A DNA stretch of 11,875 nucleotides from SAR202 cluster bacterium Io17-Chloro-G7 (GTDB lineage Bacteria > Chloroflexota > Dehalococcoidia > UBA3495). Positions 1-6,209 of the stretch are shown piece after piece (position 1 is the stretch's first letter; every line of letters starts with the position of its first letter). A model generated the notes under the pieces. It saw nothing but the letters and a program-made list of their open reading frames with translations. It had not been told where the DNA came from and did no database searches. A program made the position numbers and the translations under genes. Location: NCBI GenBank assembly GCA_002817055.1, contig MUCU01000054.1:1-11875 (forward strand), written 5' to 3'.

Positions 1-125
1 TCCCTCACCTCTTAGCTATCCTCCCTTAATCCTACACATACTTCCCTTGCATCCACATACGCCCTCCACGCACTGTTTATCCGGAGTTGGTATTAGGCTC
101 AACCAGTTATAACACAACATAAGAA

Positions 126-154
126 AACCGGGCGAAGTCTTGCCTCGCCCGGTT
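126..154 (-). terminator. Intrinsic terminator after the dodecin gene
   Basis: A perfect 10-bp stem (126-135 paired with 145-154, AACCGGGCGA/TCGCCCGGTT) encloses a 9-nt loop. On the minus strand the stem is followed directly by a T-rich run (TTCTTATGTT), which is the layout of a rho-independent terminator. It lies 25 bp beyond the dodecin stop codon and would end the oxidoreductase-dodecin transcript. Confidence 0.85.
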
Positions 155-178
155 AATTAGTGATGTGAAGCCAGAGCT

Positions 179-409
179 TCATTCTTTGTGCAGATCTGCC
201 TCGTTCAACACGCGGAATCCGATTCCCACTTTGACCTGGTACCAGGCGACTTTGCCGTCTTGGATGTTGCCCCGGATTTCCTTAACCTCGAACCAGTCAA
301 GGTTGCTGAGGGTTTGACTGGCCCGGCTGATCGCGCCATCTATGGCTTGCTGCACTCCTTCGTGGGAAGTACCCACCAGTTCGATAACCTTGTAAGTTTG
401 GTCGGTCAT
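179..409 (-). CDS. Dodecin family flavin-binding protein
   Basis: This 76-aa protein matches dodecin, a small protein that assembles into hollow dodecamers and stores or buffers flavins (FMN, FAD, riboflavin) in the cytoplasm. The whole chain fits the family: an N-terminal strand (YKVIELVGTS, 6-15), one helix (about 16-36), the conserved NLDWFEV segment (37-42) whose Trp39 stacks on the flavin, and the terminal beta strands (VAWYQVKVGIGFRV, 54-67). The usual length is about 65-75 aa. The reading frame is open upstream to 484, but the ATG at 409 is chosen because an AGGAGG Shine-Dalgarno (416-421) sits 6 nt before it and homology starts there. It lies 79 bp downstream of a flavin-dependent monooxygenase on the same strand, so the two may be co-transcribed and functionally linked through flavin. 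Family assignment is secure; the bound flavin is not known. Confidence 0.93.
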   Translation of the reverse strand: MTDQTYKVIELVGTSHEGVQQAIDGAISRASQTLSNLDWFEVKEIRGNIQDGKVAWYQVKVGIGFRVLNEADLHKE

Positions 410-445
410 TTGTAACCTCCTTCTGATATGTGTCGGAACAGGATG

Positions 446-473
446 GTCAAAAAATAACTGTCGAAAAATAACC
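446..473. repeat. 14-bp tandem duplication between two genes
   Basis: Two adjacent 14-bp units (446-459 GTCAAAAAATAACT and 460-473 GTCGAAAAATAACC) differ at two positions. They fill most of the spacer between the oxidoreductase stop and the dodecin start. No function is evident; the A-rich plus strand makes the minus-strand transcript U-rich here, but no stem precedes it. Confidence 0.7.
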
Positions 474-488
474 GCTGAACACACCGGT

Positions 489-1658
489 CTAGGCGACGAC
501 CCCTTGAGGCTTGAAAGACGGGATTATTTCCTGGGCGAAACGGGTGAGCTGCTCCTTGAATTGGGCCTTGGTTTCGCCCATGGGGAAGCCGATCATAACC
601 TGCTCCACGCCGGGATACTTCTCCTCGATCTCCTTCAAGTAGGCTATGGTGGACTCAGGATTGCCAGCAAACCAAGCTTTCTTGTCCAACACGTCCTGGA
701 AGTCGTTGCCGGCCGCGATGTGCCGGGCGACCCCGCCGGGGCCGATCTGCTTCATCTGCTCGTCGGTGTACCGGAGCATACCCAGGGGAGCGGCGAACTT
801 GACGTGCTCCTCGAACAAAGGCTCAAGGACTTTCTCGGCCTTTTCCACGGTATCGTCCAAATAGGCCCACAAGCCCAGGCCCAGGTTGCCGCCCAAGGGC
901 AAGTCTCGACCGTACTTGCGGTTGGCTTCTTGAAACTTGTGCATGTACTCGTCGACGTAATCGACGTGGGTGCCCAAGATCAAGCCCTTGATTCCGTGCT
1001 TGGCCATGAAATCCATCCCCCGCTCGCTACCCGACACCACGGGCTGCCAGGTTTCCACTGGGTGGATCGGTCGTGGCACCACCGTGATGTCTTTCAGGGT
1101 ATAGCCGCGGTAGGGGACTTCGGGCGGAATCGTGTAATATTTGCCCTTGTGGGAGAAAGACTCTTCGTTGAAGGCCTTCATGATGATTTCGAACTGCTCT
1201 TCGAACAACTCGCGGTTGGCGTCGGGGTCCTGCATTGGTGCGCCGAAGGTCTCTACCTCTCTGGTGTGGTAGCCCCGGCCTACGCCAAAGATCACCCTGC
1301 CTCCGGTTAGAACGTCCACCATGGCAAAGTCCTCGGCCAAGCGGATGGGGTGCCACATTGGCAGGATGTTGAAGCCGCACCCGAACTTGAGGTTCTTGGT
1401 GAACTGGCACAGGTATTGACTCAGAATCAGCAGGTTGGGTATGCATTCGTATCCTTCCCGCTGGAAGTGGTGCTCCGCCATCCACAGCACGTCATAGCCC
1501 AAGTCATCCATCAGTATTGCTGATTCCTTGGCTATGTCGAAGGCTTCAAGAAGCCGCTCATTGGAGTACCAGCGGTCGTCGTGGGGAGTGCCATTAAAGC
1601 CGATTCCTTCGCCCTCTAGAACGTGTCCTGCGTACAGGGTTGAGAACGCCTTGATCAT
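489..1658 (-). CDS. LLM-class flavin-dependent oxidoreductase (luciferase-like monooxygenase)
   Basis: This 389-aa protein belongs to the bacterial luciferase-like family, TIM-barrel enzymes that use reduced FMN (or F420 in some subfamilies) to oxygenate or reduce organic substrates. Visible signatures are the GYDVLWMAEHHF segment (54-65) with the luciferase-type EHHF, a hydrophobic strand at 91-100 (KFGCGFNILP), then HPIRLAEDFAMVDVLTGGR (103-121) and VIFGVGRGYHTREVETFG (122-139), the usual flavin/phosphate-binding core. The C-terminal AGNPEST (331-337) and EQVMIGFPMG (352-361) also fit. The length is typical. The start is supported by an AGGAGG Shine-Dalgarno 5 nt upstream (1664-1669). The dodecin gene follows on the same strand 79 bp later, which suggests FMN-related co-expression. 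The substrate cannot be read from sequence, and FMN versus F420 use is not certain. It ends in TAG. Confidence 0.92.
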   Translation of the reverse strand: MIKAFSTLYAGHVLEGEGIGFNGTPHDDRWYSNERLLEAFDIAKESAILMDDLGYDVLWMAEHHFQREGYECIPNLLILSQYLCQFTKNLKFGCGFNILPMWHPIRLAEDFAMVDVLTGGRVIFGVGRGYHTREVETFGAPMQDPDANRELFEEQFEIIMKAFNEESFSHKGKYYTIPPEVPYRGYTLKDITVVPRPIHPVETWQPVVSGSERGMDFMAKHGIKGLILGTHVDYVDEYMHKFQEANRKYGRDLPLGGNLGLGLWAYLDDTVEKAEKVLEPLFEEHVKFAAPLGMLRYTDEQMKQIGPGGVARHIAAGNDFQDVLDKKAWFAGNPESTIAYLKEIEEKYPGVEQVMIGFPMGETKAQFKEQLTRFAQEIIPSFKPQGVVA

Positions 1659-1986
1659 TTTTGCCTCCTAAGAATTATGGAGTCATGCCATGGCACAACG
1701 GGTAATGTTTCACATATTATCTACCCTTTTCAAGCATCCTGGCCATACCCGAATGCCTTGGAAGGGAAGGCCGATTGGCCCACGTTAAGGGCCATCGAAT
1801 AGACTTGCCTAGCCGGGCGTTAGCCGACGGTCTATAATCCTTCGTGTCTGCCATTTGTCGTTAATAGGCATGTTGGTGATTGGGCTCTGTAGCCCATGGA
1901 CTGAAAAGGACGTGACCTGTTGGGGCGGCCAGCTAATTACTAGGAAAAACGATTTATAACAAGCTGATCCATAGGGAGGTAAATGT
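1659..1986. promoter_or_regulatory. Divergent intergenic region with palindromes and a possible -10
   Basis: This 328-bp region separates two divergently transcribed genes and holds no supported gene. It contains a perfect 10-bp palindrome TGCCATGGCA (1686-1695, just before the oxidoreductase start), a hairpin at 1776-1794 (TGGCCC/GGGCCA, 7-nt loop, with flanking CGA/TCG), and a small hairpin at 1881-1896 (TGGGCT/AGCCCA). A perfect plus-strand TATAAT at 1833-1838 could be a -10 box for the dehydrogenase gene, but no -35 hexamer lies at the right spacing (the nearest, TTGCCT at 1805-1810, is 22 bp away). Regulatory use of these elements is inference. Confidence 0.35.
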
Positions 1987-2940
1987 ATGGAAACGGTTGG
2001 ATTTATCGGGTTGGGCAACATGGGCGGAGGTATGGCCAACAACATCCAGAAAGCGGGGTACCCCATGGTGGTCTACGACCTTAGAGAAGAGGCGGCCCGG
2101 CCTCTATTGGACGGCGGCGCCCGGCTGGCTAACTCTCCGGAAGAGGTTGCCAGCTTGTGCGAAGTTACTTTTACTTCGTTGCCAGGGCCCAAAGAGGTCG
2201 AGGAAGTGGCGCTGGGCGCGGCAGGGGTTTTGGCGGGTATCAAACCCGGCAGCATTTTTATTGAGCTTTCCACCAGCCGGCCTACTTTGATACGGGAGAT
2301 CGAACCGCGTTTCCGGCAGAAGGGCGCCCACGTTTTGGACGCTCCTATTAGCGGTGGTAAAAGCGGCGCAGCCAGCGGTAACTTGGCGGTGATGGTAGGT
2401 GGTGAGCGGGAGATTTTCGACCGTGTCAAACCCCTGCTGGATTCGTTTGGAGATAAAGTTTTCTACGCTGGAGAGATAGGCGCCGGTAGCGTCGCCAAAC
2501 TGGTGCACAACATGATCGGCCACGGAGTCCGGCAGGCGATCGCCGAGGGGATGACGTTGGGCGTCAAGGCTGGCGTGGAACCCGAGGCTTTATGGCAATG
2601 CATCAGGAGGGGAGCGTTGGGCCGAATGAGCGGGCTTCACGAAGGCATGGCTAAGACGGTATTCCGCGGCGAGTTCGACCCACCGAGCTTCGCTTTGTCC
2701 CTGTCCCGGAAGGATATCGGCTTGGCAACCGAGTTGGGAAAGGAGTTTAATGTTCCCATGCCGGTGGCCAATCTGGCTGAGCAAATCGCCATACAGGGCA
2801 TGAACCGGGGCTGGGGAAACCGGGACAGCAGCGTCACGTTCCTTCTTCAGGAGGAGCAATCGGGAGTTGAAGTGCGGGCGCCCAATGTGGACGTCGAGAA
2901 GGCTGCCCGCTTTATTTCCACCCATCCGGACGCAGAGTAA
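1987..2940 (+). CDS. NAD(P)-dependent beta-hydroxyacid dehydrogenase (3-hydroxyisobutyrate dehydrogenase family)
   Basis: This 317-aa protein is a member of the 3-hydroxyisobutyrate/tartronate-semialdehyde/6-phosphogluconate dehydrogenase superfamily, which oxidises beta-hydroxyacids or reduces the semialdehydes with NAD(P). The N-terminal Rossmann fold carries GFIGLGNMGGGMANN (5-19) and an acidic residue at the end of beta-2 (VVYD, Asp31), favouring NAD(H). The substrate loop DAPISGG (118-124) and the catalytic Lys171 in GAGSVAKLVHN (165-175, with Asn175) are intact, as is the late KD pair in SRKDIGLA (240-247). Length is slightly above the usual 290-300 aa because of a 25-residue C-terminal extension. 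The ATG at 1987 follows GGGAGGT (1974-1980) at good spacing. It stands alone on the plus strand. The exact hydroxyacid is unknown; related imine reductases share the fold, but the retained Lys argues for a true hydroxyacid dehydrogenase. Confidence 0.92.
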   Translation: METVGFIGLGNMGGGMANNIQKAGYPMVVYDLREEAARPLLDGGARLANSPEEVASLCEVTFTSLPGPKEVEEVALGAAGVLAGIKPGSIFIELSTSRPTLIREIEPRFRQKGAHVLDAPISGGKSGAASGNLAVMVGGEREIFDRVKPLLDSFGDKVFYAGEIGAGSVAKLVHNMIGHGVRQAIAEGMTLGVKAGVEPEALWQCIRRGALGRMSGLHEGMAKTVFRGEFDPPSFALSLSRKDIGLATELGKEFNVPMPVANLAEQIAIQGMNRGWGNRDSSVTFLLQEEQSGVEVRAPNVDVEKAARFISTHPDAE

Positions 2941-2997
2941 TCCGACTCCAGCATGGTAGCCGATCCATTAATAAATAAAAATCTGGACGGGTTCAAT

Positions 2998-3040
2998 AAA
3001 AATCCCCTCGGCTGATCTCGGGAGAGCCGGGGGGATTTTT
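2998..3040. terminator. Bidirectional intrinsic terminator
   Basis: A 16-bp stem (2998-3013 with 3025-3040) contains one G-T pair and an 11-nt loop. It begins with AAAAA and ends with TTTTT, so it can act as a U-tailed terminator in both directions. It sits 57 bp after the plus-strand dehydrogenase and 46 bp beyond the stop of the convergent minus-strand 519-aa gene, separating the two converging units. Confidence 0.88.
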
Positions 3041-3086
3041 GCGATCATAAGGCGAAACCACGGACCCTGATTGCGATGCGGAGCCG

Positions 3087-4646
3087 CTAGTTTTTGACCT
3101 CGCTAATAACACCGTCGGCTATTATTCCCAATTCTCGCCATAGCCCGTGCAGTAGGTCTTCCTCGCTGGGCAGACCGTTTGCGATACGTGGGGCTGTGCC
3201 TTCTCGGGACCGCCACATCTCCGCTAAGTCTCCTCCGATAAGCTCAATAATGGCGTTGCGAACTCCGCTGTCGGTGCCGATGTCGGGATAAAGCTTCCAG
3301 CACTCGCTCTTAACCTGCTCCAACCACTCCCCTTCGGATTTACAGGACGCTCGGTCTTCCGCAAAGTGCCATTGGTACCAAGCAGTCACCATTTCCCGGA
3401 AAATTGTTAGATCGGAAGCGGGAGCGCCTACGATGGACATCTGAACGTCGAAGCGGTGGTTATTACCAGGGAATCCTTCGACGGCAGCGAACCTGCGCCC
3501 CCCGCCCAGTCCCCGTACCACTACGTCGTGGATATTCGAAGTCGTAATGCCAACTCCGGATGCCGAATCCACGTGACCCACCCCCATTTCGCCTACCCGC
3601 CAAATTTTTTGTTCCATGGCAGCGGCGCCCCGGTGCATTTCGGCAAGAAGCTCTCCCAATTCGTCATCGAACCCGACACTGCTGGATATCACTGGAAGAA
3701 ACCCGGCTTCCAGCGAAACGGTGTCTTGTATTTTTTCAGATAACGCCAGGGCCAGCAGGTCCTGCATTTCTTGAAGTCCCACCCGATTAATCCCGTACAC
3801 GGCCTCGCCCGACAATGAACCCCGAACAGTTTCCGCAACTTCACTGACTTCGTGGGTGCTTATTTGGAACCTTTCCAGGATTCGGGCTGCTATCCTCTGG
3901 GCTTGGTCGCCCCGCAGCAAGTTCCTTACTGTGGGATCTTCGCTTTCGAAAGACCACAGGTCTGGGTCAACCACCTGTTGGAAAAGGGCTCCACCGAGGC
4001 TGGCCCGCTTCCTCAACCCAGATGTGTCCTCATGCCATGATGTAACGAATTCCCTTATCTCAGTTTCCATGTATTTAATGACTTCGCCGACCTTGTTCAG
4101 GCACAACGTTTCCAGCCACTCGTCGATCTGCTGTTGCCATCGGGGCAACCGCCGCCGTCGATCTTCGGGGCGGGACAAATCGGTATGTCCATACTCGCTA
4201 ATGTTTGGTAGATCCTTCGGGATAGCCCGGGCAGAAAGATTTTCCCACCGGCGTATAGCAGGATCTTGATGAGGGGAGAGGATTAACTCCTGGATATAGA
4301 TGGTTTCCAGCCGCGACCGGATATCCCGGCCCATCTGTTCCTTTTTTTCTTCGGCTAGAACGTTGGCTCGTACCCTTTCGTTGTTGATCTCCCCGCTGGC
4401 TTCCAGGATTATCCGTTCGGCCACCGCTCCATCGGGCCTTAACTGCTCAAAAACCATTTGCATGGATTTTTCTACATCTTGCAACGCCCCATGCATCACA
4501 GCGTGAATCTGCTGGAAAGCATCCCTGGTGCTGAGGCCGTTGGCGCCGGTAGCAAAAAAATCCAACGAGTCCATGGTCTCGCGTAACTTCGGAGACTCTT
4601 CCTTGTAGGAAAGCTTTTTCTTGCTGGGCCATGGGAAACGTGCCAT
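3087..4646 (-). CDS. Uncharacterised 519-aa partner of the tubulin-like protein
   Basis: I do not recognise this protein with confidence. It is 519 aa, largely polar and apparently helical, with no signal peptide or clear membrane segment. Residues from about 45 to 120 are rich in Glu, Lys and Arg and could form a long helix or coiled coil. A glycine-rich stretch (DVVVRGLGGGRRF, about 374-386) and a C-terminal region with FDVQMSIVGAPASDL (399-413) stand out. The latter resembles, from memory, the late part of long Tubulin_2-type proteins, so this may be the C-terminal half of a split protein. The frame can start at a TTG (4652), but the ATG at 4646 is preferred because AGGTAGG (4653-4659) lies 6 nt upstream of it and directly abuts the TTG. 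It is in the same frame as the upstream tubulin-like gene, separated by 18-bp repeats, and is surely in its operon. Function is unknown. Confidence 0.75.
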   Translation of the reverse strand: MARFPWPSKKKLSYKEESPKLRETMDSLDFFATGANGLSTRDAFQQIHAVMHGALQDVEKSMQMVFEQLRPDGAVAERIILEASGEINNERVRANVLAEEKKEQMGRDIRSRLETIYIQELILSPHQDPAIRRWENLSARAIPKDLPNISEYGHTDLSRPEDRRRRLPRWQQQIDEWLETLCLNKVGEVIKYMETEIREFVTSWHEDTSGLRKRASLGGALFQQVVDPDLWSFESEDPTVRNLLRGDQAQRIAARILERFQISTHEVSEVAETVRGSLSGEAVYGINRVGLQEMQDLLALALSEKIQDTVSLEAGFLPVISSSVGFDDELGELLAEMHRGAAAMEQKIWRVGEMGVGHVDSASGVGITTSNIHDVVVRGLGGGRRFAAVEGFPGNNHRFDVQMSIVGAPASDLTIFREMVTAWYQWHFAEDRASCKSEGEWLEQVKSECWKLYPDIGTDSGVRNAIIELIGGDLAEMWRSREGTAPRIANGLPSEEDLLHGLWRELGIIADGVISEVKN

Positions 4647-4659
4647 GATCAACCTACCT

Positions 4660-4731
4660 GGATTAAGCTAAGGGCTTGGATTAATCTACGCGCTTGGAAC
4701 AACCCACGGGCTTGGATTAAACTACCGGGCT
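4660..4731. repeat. Four 18-bp imperfect tandem repeats between the tubulin-like gene and its partner
   Basis: Four consecutive 18-bp units (4660-4677, 4678-4695, 4696-4713, 4714-4731) share the plus-strand pattern GGATTAAnCTAnGGGCTT; the third is the most diverged. They fill the whole intergenic spacer and run 8 bp into the coding end of the tubulin-like gene, so its own TAG stop (4722-4724) is part of unit four. Because 18 is a multiple of 3, the TAG is repeated in frame in units one and two (4668-4670 and 4686-4688). Unit three has TGG at the equivalent place. Confidence 0.85.
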
Positions 4732-5762
4732 CCGGGGTTCCACTTGGTCTGCAGATACTGGAGAGCCGTCAGATTGAAGAACCCTTCAAGAAGACCGACT
4801 TCCTTGGAACTGATGGAGCCAAAGCGAGCGTCCAATTGATTGTTGGCTTCTCGCATGGTTTCGTGATACCGGGCCCACCAGTCCGAGCCGCAACCCCAAG
4901 CGTCGGCCACGAGATTTTCCAAAAGACGGGCAACGTGGGCCTGTTGCGCTGGAATTGAATCCTTCGGTGCCCGGTGGAGCAACGCAATGTCGAAATGGGG
5001 ACCCTTTGCTTCAATGATTTTGTCGGGGTAGACCGTAATGGTGTAGGTGTCGGACCCAGTAAATTTTCCCTCGCCCGCTTCCACGCCGGTGATTCCCCTC
5101 AAGAACTGCATGCTCGAATAGGTGTTTCTCAGTTGTAATGGATAGCTGTTGTCCGGGTCTCTAGACATGCCTCTCTGGGGCATGACCAAGTGCAAGACAA
5201 CACTAAAATTGTATGCGGTCCCTCGCGCTTCGGCCAAGGCTGCCAGCAAAACGGGCAGAGCGCCGATGGTGCCGCCGCCCAGGAAGGCGACCACGTGGGC
5301 CCTCAAATAGGTCTTGCCTTCATAGTAGGGGCAGACTTCGTTAATGAGGGAATCGATACGACCGCGCATAGAGGCATAATTATACCGGGCGGCCACGCCT
5401 GCGTTGGCCAGCATCCCCAAAGCGCCCTCCCTTGAAAGGCTTAGGTGCTTTAGCTCCGGCACGCACTCTGTGATCCAGGGCCTGAGGTCCCGAAGGTTGG
5501 AAAAATGCGGGAGGGTCAGGGGAATGAACCGGGATGCCCGAGAAATCTCGTCCCTCGTGGCTTCCCTGGTATCCAAGTACAAGAAGCCTAGACTCTTTTT
5601 ATCGTTGGCGCTCCAAGTTTCCGTAGCCGATTCAAGATGCTGGGTTATCTGGCAGGCTGTGGAACCCAGGCCTATTATCACCGCCGGGGATGCAACCCGC
5701 TGTGTCGCCCTCGCCCCCCCAAGCCGGGAAAGGACATTTGTTCGGCTTGCTGATGATACCAT
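4722..5762 (-). CDS. Tubulin/FtsZ-superfamily protein (Tubulin_2-like, short form)
   Basis: This 346-aa protein is recognisable as a divergent tubulin/FtsZ-superfamily member, closest in pattern to the bacterial 'tubulin-like' (Tubulin_2) group. In order: a beta strand plus T1-like glycine loop AVIIGLGSTACQI (27-39); a strand ending in LGFLYLDTR (58-66) as in the T3 region; REGALGMLANAG (111-122); the T4-like signature VVAFLGGGTIGALP (157-170); LRNTYSSMQFLRG (211-223), whose Asn213 fits the nucleotide-contacting Asn of helix H6; and FDIALLHRAPKDS (257-269). Members are GTP-binding cytoskeletal-type proteins, so GTP binding is inferred. Both loops deviate from the canonical GxGGTG and GGGTGSG, and I see no clear catalytic T7 NxDxxD; NNQLD (307-311) is the nearest. 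At 346 aa it is far shorter than typical Tubulin_2 proteins, which carry a long C-terminal half. AGGAGG lies 4 nt before the start. It is followed in frame by the 519-aa gene. Confidence 0.78.
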   Translation of the reverse strand: MVSSASRTNVLSRLGGARATQRVASPAVIIGLGSTACQITQHLESATETWSANDKKSLGFLYLDTREATRDEISRASRFIPLTLPHFSNLRDLRPWITECVPELKHLSLSREGALGMLANAGVAARYNYASMRGRIDSLINEVCPYYEGKTYLRAHVVAFLGGGTIGALPVLLAALAEARGTAYNFSVVLHLVMPQRGMSRDPDNSYPLQLRNTYSSMQFLRGITGVEAGEGKFTGSDTYTITVYPDKIIEAKGPHFDIALLHRAPKDSIPAQQAHVARLLENLVADAWGCGSDWWARYHETMREANNQLDARFGSISSKEVGLLEGFFNLTALQYLQTKWNPGAR

Positions 5763-5821
5763 TGGCCCTCCTTATCTAAGGGTACGCGGCCCGCAATACG
5801 CCCATTTTTACCAATTGATAA

Positions 5822-5849
5822 CTTATATCATCGTCCCGTTGTCTGTCAA
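5822..5849 (-). promoter_or_regulatory. Sigma70-type promoter of the tubulin-like operon
   Basis: On the minus strand a perfect TTGACA -35 (5844-5849) is separated by 16 bp from TATAAG (5822-5827), five of six matches to the -10 consensus. The predicted start of transcription near 5815 leaves a leader of about 53 nt before the ATG of the tubulin-like gene, with the Shine-Dalgarno inside it. This is the clearest promoter in the window. Confidence 0.7.
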
Positions 5850-5864
5850 TTCTGACTTCTGAAA

Positions 5865-5910
5865 TCGGTAATATCTTACCGAACATGAGGCAGTTTAGGT
5901 ATCTTCGGTA
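5865..5910. promoter_or_regulatory. TCGGTA motif cluster upstream of the -35 box (possible operator)
   Basis: TCGGTAA (5865-5871) and its exact inverse TTACCGA (5876-5882) form a 7-bp inverted repeat with a 4-bp centre. A third copy, TTCGGTA, lies at 5904-5910. All three sit within 61 bp upstream of the -35 of the tubulin-like operon, as expected for an activator or repressor site. No cognate regulator is encoded in the window, so the role is inference. The rest of the 447-bp gap (5763-6209) has no gene I can support; it also holds a small hairpin at 6153-6167 (CCGATT/AATCGG). Confidence 0.4.
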
Positions 5911-6096
5911 GCGAAATCATCCAACAATTCCGTTAATCGCTTACAAAGTAATTCGGCGGCGTGACGCCTAATTAGATACGGTTGTTCGATTATCTGCACT
6001 TACTTCTTAGAATTGTTCCAGTAAAACCTGTTATTCGTTGACGTTTTTCGTAATACACGACATCGTGAGCTGCGTTCAAACAATTCGGCCCTTAAA

Positions 6097-6121
6097 TTTG
6101 GGTATCCCAAAGATACCCAAA
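6097..6121 (-). terminator. 10-bp perfect hairpin downstream of the ThDP enzyme gene
   Basis: TTTGGGTATC (6097-6106) and GATACCCAAA (6112-6121) pair perfectly around a 5-nt loop. On the minus strand the hairpin lies 88 bp after the stop of the ThDP enzyme and is followed by TTTAAGG, a short weak U-tract, so a terminator is likely but not certain. A protein-binding palindrome upstream of the tubulin-like operon is the alternative. Confidence 0.5.
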
Positions 6122-6209
6122 GAGAAACCAAACCCCCTCGTAGGCGGCCACACCGATTACGAATCGGGCGAGCCAGCCTGAGCCGATCGTTAATAATACG
6201 GCTGCGGTC

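Noticed and set aside
410..484. N-terminal extension of dodecin to an ATG at 484.
   Set aside because: Dodecins start where the ATG at 409 places them, a strong Shine-Dalgarno is 6 nt before 409, and the extension covers the 14-bp tandem repeat.
504..1310. A 268-codon plus-strand open frame antisense to the flavin monooxygenase.
   Set aside because: It lies wholly within a confidently assigned gene on the other strand, has no family resemblance and no convincing Shine-Dalgarno. It is a reverse-strand shadow.
4668..4724. Stop-codon reassignment or amber readthrough joining the tubulin-like gene to its partner (for example pyrrolysine-type coding).
   Set aside because: TAG is an ordinary stop in this window: it ends the genes at 489, 3087 and 6210. 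The partner also has its own Shine-Dalgarno and ATG. The pattern is better explained by repeat duplication of a stop, so I keep only the split-gene idea.
5404..5862. A 152-codon plus-strand open frame over the start and promoter of the tubulin-like gene.
   Set aside because: It is antisense to the coding start, low in recognisable features and crosses a strong minus-strand promoter.
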